Assembly: GCA_024811115.1 (NCBI GenBank)
Contig: JAKOGH010000801.1
Location: 120,524 to 184,523, forward strand
Direction: 5' to 3'
DNA length: 64,000 nt
Source of the DNA: Terana coerulea
Taxonomy: Eukaryota; Basidiomycota; Agaricomycetes; Polyporales; Phanerochaetaceae
How positions within the stretch are numbered: position 1 is the stretch's first letter; each line of letters starts with the position of its first letter. A program made the position numbers and the translations under genes. The notes beneath the pieces were generated by a model that worked only from the letters and a program-made list of their open reading frames with translations, did no database searches and was not told the origin of the DNA. This document shows, piece after piece, positions 22,739 through 36,099 of the stretch.

Positions 22739-24301
22739 ATCGGCTGGGCCGACGCGCCGTCGGTTTTGCCCGCGCATGCGCGATGGTTTGTGCAGACTGG
22801 TGGCACCCGAGGCGGCGCGTAGCGTCGATGTCGACGATATCGGCGAAGGCGCATAGCGAGGCGGGCCGTGCACGTCGGACAGGGCGCGCGTACCTCGGAG
22901 GTCGTTACGTTTGCACGTGACCGCGGTGCACGCCGCTGCGCGTCGTGCCGCTAGCCCGCGAGGGACCGATCTCGCCGCTGCCCGCTCACCGCGTTGCCAG
23001 GGCCGAGCGTTGCCGCACACCATCGTCGGTGGACGTCATGCATTCCGTGGCGAATGCCCCAGGGTTGCAGGGAACCAGTACGGTGCGTGTCTGGTGCATC
23101 AGGGCCACAGGGGCAGGCTGTTTATATGGCGTTCCGTCATAGATGACCGTCCGAGGGAAATATATCGCGCACCGGAGCATTTGAAATCGGTGCGCGTACG
23201 TGCCGGCTCGGAATCACTGACCTCTGTTCCGTAGAGGCGGGCCGTATTCAAGACAAGGACCTGTGGCGCGGTGGCGGACTTTGGAGTCGGATGCCCTAGA
23301 GTTTCTGTGGATGCATGGTAAGTGCATGGGACTGGCTTTTGTCCCCGCGCGAGCCACCTGCGAGCCACCTGCGGGCCACAGTGGGCTTCGAGGAAGTCTG
23401 ATGGCCGTAGGCACATGAGAACGTTGGTCGGGGATCGTGGCGATGGTCCAAGGGCGAGCGTTCCCAAGGAAAGGCTCGCGGAGTGTCACGGCGCGGATCC
23501 CTTGCCGGAGGTCCAAATCGAGCGTTGTCATCGGCGGCGTAGATGCCAGATCCTGGTCCAAAGCGAGTGTCTTTTAGCATGAAATATATTTTCAGTGTGC
23601 CTAGTCCATAACCGGGTGGCTGCCGTGCAACCTGGTCTTGACCGCTGAGGCTCTCTCTGCTCGCCACCCCAGACGTCGAGCTCAGACTATCTGTCGTCGC
23701 CGCCGCATTTCCCGCACGAGAAGCAGCCGTCCACCTGCTTTCCATCATCAGACGCCGCACGGCGCTTCAGAGAGGGTCTTCTGGCGGACAGGCCGCCGAC
23801 GACTCCATCCTCTTTCTCTCGTCTCTCCTCGTCTGCGCTCGCTCCTTTCTCATATTCTATAACGAGGTCGTTTCGCCCAACTCAAGGCCCGCCTCGACAC
23901 ACTCGTTCGTCTGCGAACCCTTGAATGCCGTTCGTGTGGTACGCAGTTTCCCTAACTACATGATTTCATTCCCGAGTTGCTTATCCGACGTCGTCTCCCT
24001 CCTGCCTCGCTCACCACACAACCTGGGAATGACCCCTCTCTGTCACTCCCTGACGGTTCCGTCGATCTTCAGTACAGAACCACCGGAGTTGTTTCGGTCC
24101 TCGACGTCCTGTAGCAGAGCGCCCTCCGTGGCCAGGTGAGTGCCCGCCGTGTTCCTCACCACCCCTGCATCTCTATTGACCATGCGTCATATCTTTCTGC
24201 GATGTCCTTACCATGTCACTGCTCGCGCCGCATGACCAATAGCCAGAAGTTATTCAACTTAACGGCCCCGAACGTCATTACCCCTACCGCCGCGTTCGCC
24301 C

Positions 24302-27300
24302 ATGGCCACAGCGGTCCTGTCATCCGCCAAACACAACCTCCACACTCCCGATCCTTTTCATAGTATGGCGCCTTCGCCTAACGCGGACGCGTCCACTTCT
24401 CGGCGGGCGTCCGCATCTTCATCTCGGCCCCAGCCGTCAGGTTCCCAGCTGCCTCCGTCATCTCAGGCAGAATCCCGCCCGCGGACATTCAGTCGCCTGC
24501 GAACATCACTGGAACAAACGCTGCGCACAACGAGCAAGCTGCGCAGCAAACCACTCGTGGACGAAGTTGGAACGGTGATGAAGGGCAAAGGGAAGGAGCG
24601 GGTGAGCGAGGACGGTGTGGTCAAGGAGAAATCCAAGTCATCAAGCATGCTATCTAAAGTTTCTTTCCGCCGCTCCGGGGGCAAGGAGCCCGCCGCCCAA
24701 TCAGGTGCCCCTCCTTCTGCGGCCAGCTCACGCGTCGAAGCAGCCGCCAGAGTGGAGCGAGATAGGGACAAGGCCAGGGTGCGCGAGGCGGGGCATACAA
24801 GCTTCGAGGCGCCATCTCTACGCCAGGCATCCATGTCCTCGCCCGCCCTCCATCTCTCGTCTCATGCGTTCCCGTCGCCGTACTCGCAGCCATTTTGCGC
24901 TGCCCGCCGCATCGTCGTCGAACGTCGCGGCTTTGGTCTCGCCCACCCGGGAGCGTACCAAGCGGGGAAGCCAAAGCAATCTCAGGACCGCCGAAATCAG
25001 CGGCCCAGTCCCATTAGCTTCGAAGCGAGAGGTTCGAATAAACGGCAGTGCTCAGGCAGCTGCGGTTGAAGACAAGAGCAAGCACAGGCCACCGCCGGTA
25101 TCTATCCAGCTTGCAAACGCCGGCCCCTCGCGCGGACGGTCGTCGATCGATTCACAACTCGAGACCCCCACGCGGCGACCGCGCGCTGGCGCACGAACGC
25201 CAGAGGTCCCGCCCTCCCCGACGCCGCGCAGCGGCCATCTGGCCGCCACCGCATCACGGCGGGCTGCAGCGAGCACAAGTCACTTGCCCCTGGGAGACAG
25301 CCAGCCAGGTTCGCCGACGACACCCCGCCCTTTAAGTCCTGTCCATGCTCGTTCATCTTCTCGCACGCCAACACATCGTGCAGGCCCATCGGCATCAACT
25401 TCTCATCTACCCCTATCTTCATCTTCAAGTCCGGCTGTGCCTCCTCGAAGGCCGTCAATCGATACCCACCGGGGCCTCTCGCCGTCGCCGTCTCGCGCCG
25501 CGTCTCCCACCACGCCAATACGCCCACGAGCTGAACGCAACTACTCTCCCAGCTTCTCTCACCTGCGCTCAGTCAACGCCTCAACGACATCCCTCGCGGC
25601 ATCCGCGACGCCTGAGCAGCGAGAAGTACTGCGGAATGCGACGAGCCTGCTAATCAAGGAGATGCTGAAGCCGCCATCGCAGTCCGGCCTGGATCCGAAG
25701 GTGCATGAGGAGGTAGAGATCCGACTACGGGTGCTGGCGAGGTTGGAGAGGGTGTGGGGCAAGAGCGGGACGGGTATGATGAGTGCAAGTCAATTGAGCT
25801 CAGTGACAGCGAACGGGTCAAGTGGGCTAGGCGGTGAGGAACGAGAACGAAGACATTTCGGAGAAGCATTACGGGATGGCTATGTTCTGTGCCAGTACGT
25901 CCCCTCTTATATGCTGCTCTTTCAGTGCGCAGCATGCCTCGGACCGCTGACTAAAATTACTGTTATGTATAGGCTCGTCAACAAGCTGCACCCCGGTCTG
26001 ATTTCGCGCGTGGATCGGCGCGAAGACGGCTTCGTGCGCACCGCGAACGTCACCAAGTTTCTTGCGGCTTGCTCCTCGCTTGGTGTCCCTCCTGAAGAGC
26101 TCTTTCACCGCGACGACTTGATCGAAGGCAGTGCCGACGCGCTTGCTCGTGTTGCAAGGAGTATAATTGCTCTCCTACGCGTGTCCGAGTTCCCGCCTGC
26201 GGACCGGTCCAAACGCCTCACTGGCACATCCAAACCAGCCGCAGGCCCGTATGGCGGCACGCTCTCGCGCGCCGCTTCGTCAACGCCGAACCTGACCGCG
26301 GCCCAGCGCTCGGCGTCTCCACCCGCAATTTCTACGCCTGCGCACAAGAAGCGCATCAGCCCGCCCATGCCGAGCCTCCCAACGGTAAAGTCCGACACCG
26401 ACAACGAGTCGGACTCGGAGGGTAGCAAAACTGCGAGCGTGCCGAAGAAGGGCTCGAGCGACGGCGACCAGGACGACCGCACGCGCGTAATGACGCCTCC
26501 ACCCCGATCCCCCCTCCGACCACGCGCGGGCAACGACCGAATCTCTGTAGCAGACTCGACGAGGGCGTCAATTGGCGATTCTATTCGCGCCTCGCTCGCC
26601 GAGTCGGTTGTGCCGCCGTCTCCTGTGCGCCAGTCCCTCGCTTCAAGCCATATGACGGACAGTACCGCGATGTCGAGCCTGCTCGATGTGCGCATGCGGC
26701 GGAACAGCGAGTCGCAGAACAGCAAGTTTGGGACGCTACGCACGATGACGACTGAGGCGACGTCGTACATCCCCTCCGAAAACCCCTCGTTGAACCCCAC
26801 GGATGCGAAGGCGATAGCAGAGGAGTTCGCGCGGCGGCGTAGCCTCGACGGCGCGACACGCCCGCCGCGCGAGCGACGCCCAAGCGAGACTGCACTTGTC
26901 GACCTCACTCGCGTAGTCGAGGAGGCTGAGGACGGCACTGCGAAGGGGCCCTCACGCTCCGTCGGCTTCGACGCGCCGACGGTTGGCCCCGCCGGTCCAG
27001 CGAGTCCTACCAGTGCCACGCGGCCGAAGTTGGCTGCGATTCGGCTGGGCAAGGGCAAGTGGCCAGACGACTTCCTCGGCGCGTTCACGTCGGACAACAA
27101 CAAGCAGGAGGGCACGCCGTACCTCGACGACGATGACCTGGCCCTTGCGTCTCCGCCCGGCTCGCCACTCTCCTCGTCGCCTCCGCGCAGCAAGCTCAGC
27201 ACAGACGGGCGCGCACCGTTCCCGCGACGGCCCAGCCACCGCTCGCGCCACAGCGTCGACACACCGATGTTGCTACCCAAGTCCGACGCGCTCCTACGGC

Positions 27301-29841
27301 GCGACGCAAGCCCGGACGGCAGTCGCGTGTCCCCTGGCCCTACACGCATCATGCTCCGCCGCAACAGCACAAGAAACGGCGCAGTGCCGAACCGGAACGG
27401 AATCTACATCCCGCGCGGGGAGCCCGAGGACGCGCTGCCTGACGCGCCCGCCGTGCCGTTTCCGACCGGCCGTAAGTCGGGCGAGGTCTCGGGCACACCA
27501 CCACAGGTCGTGCACTTCCCGCCCGAGCTCGTCGCCAAGACGTCTGGTGGCAGCGGAGGCAGCGGCAAGGAAGAGCGCCCTCGTATGCCGCGCGGCCGCT
27601 TCCAGAGCGAGATCGACGGTGCGAGCGCGCGCCGGAAGCCGCGCCCGAATTCCTACGACGACGCGGGTGTGCGGCCTCGCAGGTCACGGTTCGAGAGCAT
27701 GGTGAACCTGGGTGCGGCGTCCGGCACGGCGAGTGCGAGTGACCTGATGAGCCGCCCCGAGGGCAGTGCGGTGCGCCAGACGCTGATCGTGAAGGAGGAG
27801 GGCAAGCCGGCGACGCAATTCGTATGTGGCTTCCTCTCGAGTTGGTGCGTGTTTTGCTGACGTGCGGGTTTGTAGCAACTGGGTAACTGCATCGGGAGGG
27901 GCCAGTTCGGCGCGGTGTACCGGGCGCTGAACTTGGGCACGGGCCAGATGGTCGCGGTGAAGCGCATCGGGCTGGATGGGCTCAAGGAGGACGAGATCTC
28001 GCAGCTCATGAAAGAAGTCGACCTGGTCAAGAGTCTGTCTCACCCGAGCATTGTCAAGTATGAAGGAATGGCGCGGGACGACAACACCCTCAGCATCGTT
28101 CTTGAGTGCGTTTTTCACACACGTCTTCGTGGGGACTCGTCACTAAAGTATGAATTTTGCATTTAGATACGCTGAGAACGGGTCCCTGGGACAGACTCTC
28201 AAGGCATTTGGGAAGCTGAACGAGCGGCTCGTCGCCGGGTATGTCGTCAAGATCCTCGAGGGGCTTCACTACCTGCACGAGAGCGACGTCGTACACTGCG
28301 ACCTGAAGGCGGCGAACATTCTCACGACGAAGAACGGCAACGTGAAGCTCTCTGACTTTGGCGTTTCGCTCAACCTGCGTGCGATGGAGCGCGAGATGAA
28401 GGACGTCGCGGGCACGCCGAACTGGATGGCACCCGAGGTCATCGAGCTCAAGGGCGCCTCGACTAAGGCGGACATTTGGTCCCTCGGCTGCACGGTTATC
28501 GAGCTTTTGACAGGCCGGCCGCCGTACGGGGATATCGCCAACAGCATGTCCGGTGCGTCCTCCACAGTTACATTTGTTTGCGGAGATTACTCACCGTAGA
28601 TATTTAGTCATGTTTCGTATCGTCGAAGACGATATGCCGCCACTGCCTGAGTCCTGCTCAGCCCTCCTGAAGGACTTCCTGAAGCAGTGCTTCCACAAGG
28701 ATCCCGCAAAGCGGCCGGACGCGGAACTTCTGTGCGAACACGAATGGCTCAAGCAGAATTGGGCAGCGCACAACAAGGATCTGCGGCCGCAGGACAGCAT
28801 CCCGTTCTTGCGTCGTGTCAGCGCGGACCTGCACAAGTCGGACGCGATCAAGTACCTCGCCAAGATTGAGATGCCTGAGCCGGAGCGCGGCACCCCCGAG
28901 ACTATCCCCAGCTCGCCCATCTCGCGTCGCATGTCGAATGACGCCATCTCGCCGCGCGAGCATTCGTTTGTCAAGACAACCTTTGGAAAACGTACGTTTG
29001 TGTTTTGAGCTCTATTGTATCAGGCACAGATGCTGACGTTGCGATGATAGCCGTGATCTGTCGCGTGTGCAACTCCAGTGTCAAGAGGAGTGCCGTGCTA
29101 TGCGAGCAATGCAGCCTCATCGCGCACACCCGCTGTGCGCACAACGCCCCGCCGACGTGTGACCTGCGTTCGCAGCTGTTGCTTTACGCACAGTACGCGG
29201 AGTCGGGCACGCCGACTAGCAACTACAGCAACCCCGTAGATTTCCTTGCGGCACACAATATGCTCGGTGCGCCGATGACGCCGATGTCCGACGCGGGCAT
29301 GTCGTCCAGGACGAGTATCGATGCGTCGGTCGTCTCGTCTCACCCAGGAGCTCCGCTATCCCCCACACCTTCCAACCATCCCCCGACTTCGTTCAAGGTC
29401 TTCTCTGCCTTCAAGCGCTCGCGTTCGTTTGTGAACGACCCCGAAGCGCCGCCTACCCCGCCGAAGGGTCTGGCGAAGAAGGCTTCGATGCTTCTTCGGC
29501 GCAACCCTACGACGAAGAAGGAACGCCCGTCGTCCGTCGCGAGCAGCTCTGCGTCCCCGCCGAGCGCAAGCCTGCGGAGCGCGGTCACCGCGTCCGACAG
29601 CCTGCACAGCCGCCCGGACACGGTCCGCCAGTCCGCGATCTCCATCGTCGAGACCGACATCTCCGTCGGCGAGCGCACGGACCCGCGGCTCTCGCGCATG
29701 ACGTCCTTCTCGGGCGTGTCTATGGTCGACACGGAGGAGAGCCGCGCGTTCGCGGTCCCCGGCGATATGGGCACGCTTGCGCACCGCGAGCGGCGGCGGC
29801 GCGACTCGAAGGGCGACAAGGGCGGCTGCCTTGTGCAGTGA
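24302..29841 (+). CDS. CH domain + STE-type kinase + C1 domain protein with CaaX end (Cdc15/Cdc7/SepH-like)
   Basis: Six exons (24302-25894, 25973-27821, 27876-28105, 28167-28552, 28608-28991, 29051-29841) join in phase to about 1,743 residues, allowing for one extra T in the run at 24891-24894. The long Ser/Pro/Arg-rich N-terminus leads to a calponin-homology-type domain spanning the first junction (ALRDGYVLCQLVNKLHPGL, residues about 522-615). After a further disordered stretch comes a full Ser/Thr kinase (about 1,148-1,400): GRGQFGAVY, VAVKRI, catalytic HCDLKAANI, SDFG, GTPNWMAPEV. A C1-type zinc domain follows (CRVCNSSVKRSAVLCEQCSL). The protein ends KGDKGGCLVQ after an RRRRD cluster. The kinase core resembles the septation/mitotic-exit kinases (yeast Cdc15, fission yeast Cdc7, Aspergillus SepH). 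Start codon could also be 24365. No membrane segment. Confidence 0.87.
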
Positions 29842-30954
29842 ATTGCCATCTTGGCTCTGCGTGCGGGTGATCCGAGTGACCAATGGTGGTATCGTTATAT
29901 TTTTTCTTAACATAAACGCTCTGTCTTCTTGCTATGCTTTGGATTCTTTCCCGCATCGTACCCTGTGTATCATATACCATCCGCCGCACATGCATATCTC
30001 CCTTCATTGCACTTCATCGTTCAGAGACTTTTCTCCTCTCATTTTGCGCTACATAGTCTTGGAGTCATATACATGACCTCAGTAATTGATTAGTCGTCTA
30101 ATAGCATACACATTGCTCACTCACAAAGGTTCTGCATGTAAATATACTGCCCACGGTGACTTTCTGCATGGATTTATATTTGACGAAATATCACTGGCGG
30201 TTGACTAAGCGCCCTCTACGAAGTTGGTGGCGCTCGGGCGCTAGAACGGTTGCATTGCAATTTACACCGCTCAGCTGTCCCTCTTTGCTATATCCTTCTC
30301 AATTCACCGGAGAGGGATAATCGTGAGAGCAGTAAGCCTAAATTGTTAGCTCTCCTCCTCGAGATAGCGGATTAGCACTCATGCCTACGCAGATCTAGGC
30401 AGCCATGAGAAAGCGAAATGCCCCGTTGAGGCTGCACCATGTGAAACCCAGGTCTGACCAGATCCCCGAGTCCCTGGTCGTGCCTGGTGGTGTTATGTCT
30501 CACCGCGAAGGACGGTGGCGACATCGTCGACGGAGGACATTTCTGCGGCCATTTAAGCCGCCACAACGATCGTGTGCCAAGCAACGACGTTGATGCGCCA
30601 GGGATATTTGGCTCAACCGGACGTGCAACGGACGGGACATGCACCATACCCATGTGCGACCAACACCATTTCAGCCGTTTTGCGCGAAATATCGTCATTG
30701 GGCGATAGATGTTCGACATGCCCAACCGCCTAGCCCCGCCTCCCGTCCACGGGCACAATGTGGTGCTTGCGGCTGGGCTGTGAGGCATGTGAGGAACTGC
30801 TCCTCCCCACGCGCATTACGAGATCACACAACAGAAGACGAGGATGTCGCCTCTCGAACTCCCGCTGGGATCATTCCACCTGGAAGAATGCGCATAAGTA
30901 ACAGCAGCCCCTCGGCTGGGATGCCTTCGGCCTTGGGACGCAAGCTCACTCACC
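29842..30954. other. Intergenic, about 1.1 kb
   Basis: AT-rich immediately after the kinase (3' UTR), then mixed composition up to the OPT start. Open frames near 30372-30965 on both strands overlap each other and show no motif. Confidence 0.45.
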
Positions 30955-33900
30955 ATGTCTGGTGACGCACCTCTCGCCGATCTTCCCGTGCTTCCGACCC
31001 GCTCTCCGCGACGCTGAGGACTCGGGATACAGCGTCGATGAAAAGAAGCTCGGAGACAGCGCTGAAGATGTCGCCAAGAAGACGGACTCGTCGTACGGCA
31101 AGGAGTCTTCCGTCGAGGATCTGGGCGCCGAGGGCGACGCGCTCATCGTCAACGGCGAGCCTGTTATCCGCGACGGCAAGGACGTCTCGAACTTCCTGTT
31201 CGATATCCGCGACGACGGGGACCCCGCGCTGACCTTCCGCTCGTTCGTCCTCGGCACGGTCTTCGCCGGCCTGGGCGCCGCTCTCTGCCAGATCTACCTC
31301 TTCAAGCCCATCCAGGTCTCTGTCTCGACTGTGTTCTTGCTTTTGCTTATCTACACCGTCGGCAATGCATGGGCCACCTTCCTTCCTCGTGGGCATTGGG
31401 TCGAGGGAACTCGCTTTGCTCGCTTTGCACCCGTGCTGGAGTTCATCAACCCTGGAGAGTTCAAGCTGAAGGAGGTGCGTATATGCTCGTGTAAACAGAC
31501 TAGCCTTGCATCCTTACTTCTGTATCTAGCATGTCGTCGCATCCCTTGTTGCATCGACCGCTGCAGGAGGCAGTGCGGCAGTCATGAACTTTGCTGTCCA
31601 GAGGGTATGTATATCCCTTGCAATGTAGTGCTGCCAATGCTCAGTGAAATTTTACAGTTGTACTACGAGACCAATGTCCACGCCACTACTGCAGTACTCG
31701 CGACTTTCTCTACTGCATGCTTCGGGTGCGTACCGCTTCATCAGTAAACTGTTCTTCCACTGACGACGACTTTAACCAGCTATGGTCTCGTGGGTTTACT
31801 CCGACCTCTCACTGTTTACCCCAGTGAGATGGTGTACTGGACGGTACGTCGGTGTGCTCTCGCTTCAATCACTTCATGTAAGCTGACGTCCTTCTTCCAG
31901 AATTTACCAACCGTATCCATCTTCCAAGGTATGTCCTTTCCTCTCTGATGGCGCTTAGTTGTGCCTTATCGCGTACCCTGTAGCCCTGCACTTTGACACC
32001 GCAGGCAACAAGAAGCGAGTGAAACTGTTCTGGACGGCGTTCACGTCTATGTTCTTCTACGAGGTCTTCCCTGCATACATTTTCCCGCTACTAAACGGTG
32101 TCAGCGTCATCTGCCTGGCGACGCAGAAGGCTCCTGCGAAGTCGGTAGACATCATCACGAATCTGTTTGGAGGAACAGACGGTAATGAAGGTCTTGGGTA
32201 CGCGTGCATCTTATCTGGAACTTATACGCATTTGCTGACAATTATCGTAGGTTCCTTTCCCTCGGCTTCGACTGGCAGTACATTACTTCAACGTCTATGA
32301 GTTACCCTCTCACCCAGCAAGGTATATACAAGCTGCATCTCAATGAAGACTCAAGCTTACGTCCAGTAAAGCGAATTCATGGTTCGGTGTAGCCATCTGC
32401 TACATCGCGATCATGGGCATTTACTACTCTAATGTCTGGAATGTGCGTCATCATCCTTGCCTATGTCTCGCCATCATGTTAACGTCAGGCTCAGTCGCTC
32501 GCCTACCCGATGCTCTCGACCTCTCTGTTTGCGTCGAACGGCTCGCGGTACCCGCAGTCGGCGGTGTTCGGCAAGACCTTCACGCTGAACGAGACCGCGC
32601 TGCACGACATTGGCCTGCCCGCACTCACCGGTCAGTCACACCTATCTCACCTTCGCTAGCAGCCCGGCTGACGACGGTTTGCACAGGCTCCAACGCCTGG
32701 AGCAACCTGACGCAGAACCTCGCGATCGGCGGGCTCATCACGCACTGCGTCTTGTTCTGGGGCCCGTACGTCAAACAGTCGTTCAAGCAGGCGCGCTCGG
32801 GCACGCAGCCGGACCGCCACTGGCGCGCCATGCAGAAGTACGACGAGGCGCCGTGGTACTGGTACGCGGGCCTGCTGGTCCTCTCGTTCTTCGCCGGTGA
32901 GCCATGTTCAGTAGGACGTGTGCTGCGGAGGGCTTGCTAACGTTTTAATAGGCTTGATCGTGGTGCTCAAGGGCGAGACGACGCTGCCGTGGTGGGCTTT
33001 CATCATTGCGCTGCTGCTCGGAACGGTCGTCACGCCATTCTCCACCCTCCTGTTTGCGCGCATGGGCAACGGCATCGCGACGAATCAGCTCATGAAGATG
33101 GTTGCCGGCGCGGTTAACCCCGGAAAGCCTGTGGCCAACCTCTACGTGCGTGTTTTCTTCTTCTTGCCGTTCTCCCAGCGCAAAGCTCACCGCGGCGCAG
33201 TTCTCGATGTGGAGCCACGATGTCATCTCAACGTCTATTAACCTGGCTGGAGATCTCAAGATGGGGCAGTACTTGAAGATCCCCCTCGCGTCATGTTCTT
33301 GACTCAGGTGTGGGGTACTATCCTTGGTGCCGTTGTCAACTACGGTGAGTTACATTCCCTGCCATCGTTGGTCACGCAACTCATCTCTGTATTATAGTCG
33401 TCATGGTGTCCATTGTTGACGCTCAGCGCGATGTCCTGCTTGATCCTATTGGAACCAACGTCTGGGTAAGCCTAATATTTATCGAGCCCTTCGCCGGACG
33501 GATCCTAAGTGCAGCATATAGTCTGGTCAAGAAACCCAGAGCTTGAACAGCGCCGCAGTTACCTGGTCGCTTGCGAAGGAACTGTACGGCCCGAAGGGTC
33601 CTTACTTCATTATTCCCATGGGCTTGCTGCTTGGCATCGGCCCTACTCTACTCCAGTGGCTTATTGGCAAGGTCAGTGACATATTTCTGCGATGCTATGC
33701 GGATGCTCACGTCAAACCCCTCAGCGCTGGCAGAAGATTGGTCCGGTGAAGGTGAACGACATCATGCTGCCTATCATCTACAGCGTATGTGTGCTTTATT
33801 CTGTCGCCGCCGAACATTTGGGCAACACTCACACCGTGCCCCGCAGTATTCCGCCTTCCTGAGCGCAGGCACAAACTCGCCCGAGACGACGACGATCATC

Positions 33901-34128
33901 ATCGGTATACTGTCCCAGGTCTGGCTCCGGCGGTACCACCCCGGCTGGTACAAGAAGTACAACTACATCCTCGGCGGCGCCCTCGACGGCGGTGCGCAGG
34001 TCATGATCTTCATCCTCTCGTTCGCTGTGTTCGGCGCGTCCGGGGCCGGCCACCCGTTCCCGACATGGGCCGGCAATCCCGCCCAGGGCAACGTCGATTA
34101 CTGCAACGGCAACGGCGCATTGGACTAG
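30955..34128 (+). CDS. OPT-family oligopeptide transporter
   Basis: Sixteen exons, starting at ATG 30955 (context caccatg) and ending with TAG 34126-34128: 30955-31474, 31530-31604, 31658-31725, 31780-31843, 31901-31928, 31984-32197, 32251-32321, 32372-32442, 32489-32630, 32687-32896, 32952-33145, 33201-33344, 33398-33465, 33522-33671, 33725-33784, 33847-34128. The protein has many hydrophobic spans (FVLGTVFAGLGAALCQIYLF, FIIALLLGTVVTPFSTLLF), the family motif NPGEFKLKEH, and IPPRVMFLTQVWGT with GPKGPYFIIPMG. OPT proteins use the proton gradient to import tetra- and pentapeptides or related substrates across the plasma membrane. Two single-base frame breaks are inferred: near 31010 (before DAEDSGYSVDEKK) and in the C run 33283-33287 (ATCCCCCTCGCG, one C short). 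Without these the 5' and 3' parts read in different frames. Confidence 0.9.
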
Positions 34129-36099
34129 AGCGTCGCTGGTGATTGACTCTTCTCCTACTGGCACTTCTCGGCATCAGGGACTGGCGGTTAGGGCTTACCG
34201 ACGTTGTTTGTATTGTATTAATTGGAAACTTGAAGAATGCATTCAAAATTCTCTCCTCCTGCGTGGTCTCCGTTGCGTTTATCTGGTTGATGTCTAGTGC
34301 ATATGTTTGTGTACGCCTGATTGTCGTGATTTGTTGCGCAGTGAGCGATGCTCGGGTTTACAGGCACGGACACCACTTGCCATCTTCGGGCCCGAGTGCC
34401 ACGACGCCGGCGCCTACGGATTTGTCTGCCTTGTCTGTTACGCTCACCACCGCCACCGCCTCCTTGCCGTCAACCATCATGCAAATACCACTGTTGTCAG
34501 AGAAATGCTCGTCGGGTGGGAGCATATGCCTGCAAAGACAATCTTTCGTTGCATGAGGGTTCCCACTCGAGTTCAGGCAAGCTTTTTACGGATCGTCGTG
34601 CCGGACGAGCCAGCTGGCAACAAAGGCGAATGACATAGGTCTCAGCCACCCCCTGACTTCGTCGACGGTGACCTGTAAGATGATCCATATCAGTGGTACG
34701 CTTGTTTTCTGCGTCAGACTACCTTGAGGTTCTGCGATCCTGGATCAGGCTAACATCCGTGTGCATATAGTCTCCTCCGGGGGTGTTGAACGGAACGCTG
34801 GTCAATTGTTCAGTTTGTGCACGCCGCCGTGTGCTCACAGGCAGATGATCTCGACCATCGGTACGAGTCTAAACTTGTACGACAGGACGCTGGTCATGCT
34901 CCACGCGTCGAGGTCGGTCTGTGTAACGTCGCCCGGCTCGTCCTCGGGTCATGAGACCGGAATACACAGCGTCGCTGCCTTGGAGGACTCTTGGAGGGCT
35001 GCGACCGTGACGCTCAAGCCCAGTGGTTATCGTCTCTTGTCTGTTATCGAGAGTGGCCTTCGATGCTTCTCCAAGATAACCCCCGCCGCTGCCCTATCGA
35101 CCCACCGCAGGCGTTCGCAGGGGTGGGCGCTGCCAGTGCTTCCGCGCCAAATCCGGCAGGCATGCACATACGGTGGATGAGCACCCCATGTGCTCCGCCC
35201 CGCTGGTGATAGCACAGAACACAGCGGTCTTGTGAGTGCCGTTGTTTCCAATCTTGCGCAAATCAGAGTTGAACCGTAATGATTTTGATTAGTGGCGTCG
35301 GGTGCATCCGTCCCGGTCCAGACCAGCGGTATGTCTGTGATACACAATCGCTGAACACGCGGGGTGTTATGGCAACAGAGCAGTCTCTGTATGTCCACTC
35401 ACGCCTGGCCACTCCTCGATAATGGTCATTCTTCCTTCTGGCTTGGCCCTGTCGCCTTCGCTGCTTCTGAACCGGCCGGGGTCGCTACGGCCAGTAGTTT
35501 CTCATCCCACAACGTACGGCAAGCATATGGCTCGCGAACCGACGGTGAGCCGTAAATACCCACCTTTCCATTCGAATGTTGCTAAACACAGCTGTCTACA
35601 GCATATCTTCGCAATAGCCTTCCATCCTTGTGATCCCCCGCTCCCGACATCTCCGGTGACAAGCACTCGCGGCGCTTTGCGTACATTCTGAAGGATGCAT
35701 GGCCCGCTCGGCCACCCTGTCGCACATGATGAGCCGGAGGTCAGAGAAGCTGCAGGGCTCGGCTTGCAACGCGGTAGCTTCAGGTCAGCAACTGCCTGCA
35801 CGCATGGACTCAGACCGTCGTCCACTCATACTCTCTCTCCAGATCAGACGCCAACATGTCTCCGCCTGGCCCTCTCTTTTTTCTAGCACAAACATGGGGT
35901 TTCCTCGCTTTGTGCTTTCAAACATACCTTTGAAGCCTTCCCCGAACCCACATGGTGCAATGTGTACTTTGTTTGGATTGCGTTCAAGCACTGCCGCTGA
36001 GGTGATATAAAAGCTGCGACTCGTTTGGTGAACCTTCTTCAGCAGCCTCTCAGCTCGCCCTCTACCCGGTCAACATTCAACCCCCAGGCATACCTCATA
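34129..36099. other. Intergenic, about 2 kb
   Basis: No gene or mobile element was recognised. Long overlapping open frames on both strands reflect composition only. The last 100 bases hold the chitinase core promoter. Confidence 0.45.
36006..36012 (+). promoter_or_regulatory. TATA box of the chitinase gene
   Basis: TATAAAA lies 88-94 bases upstream of the chitinase ATG, a distance that fits a TATA-driven, strongly regulated secreted-enzyme gene. Confidence 0.55.

Larger units (their letters stand above)
21255..24301. other. 3-kb spacer with decayed repeats
   Basis: There is no convincing gene between PMT4 and the kinase. A diverged direct repeat lies at 21808-22117 and 22464-22738. Bases about 22900-23570 are GC-rich. 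Bases about 23640-24300 are C/T-rich with gtgagt at 24136 and probably form the kinase promoter and leader. Confidence 0.5.

Noticed and set aside
26105..27370. Long open frame on the minus strand (421 codons) across the kinase gene
   Set aside because: It is antisense to a GC-rich coding exon with strong codon bias, which leaves the complementary frame free of stops. No motif is present.
34143..35886. Cluster of overlapping open frames between OPT and chitinase
   Set aside because: Frames occur on both strands without motifs or consensus-joined exons.
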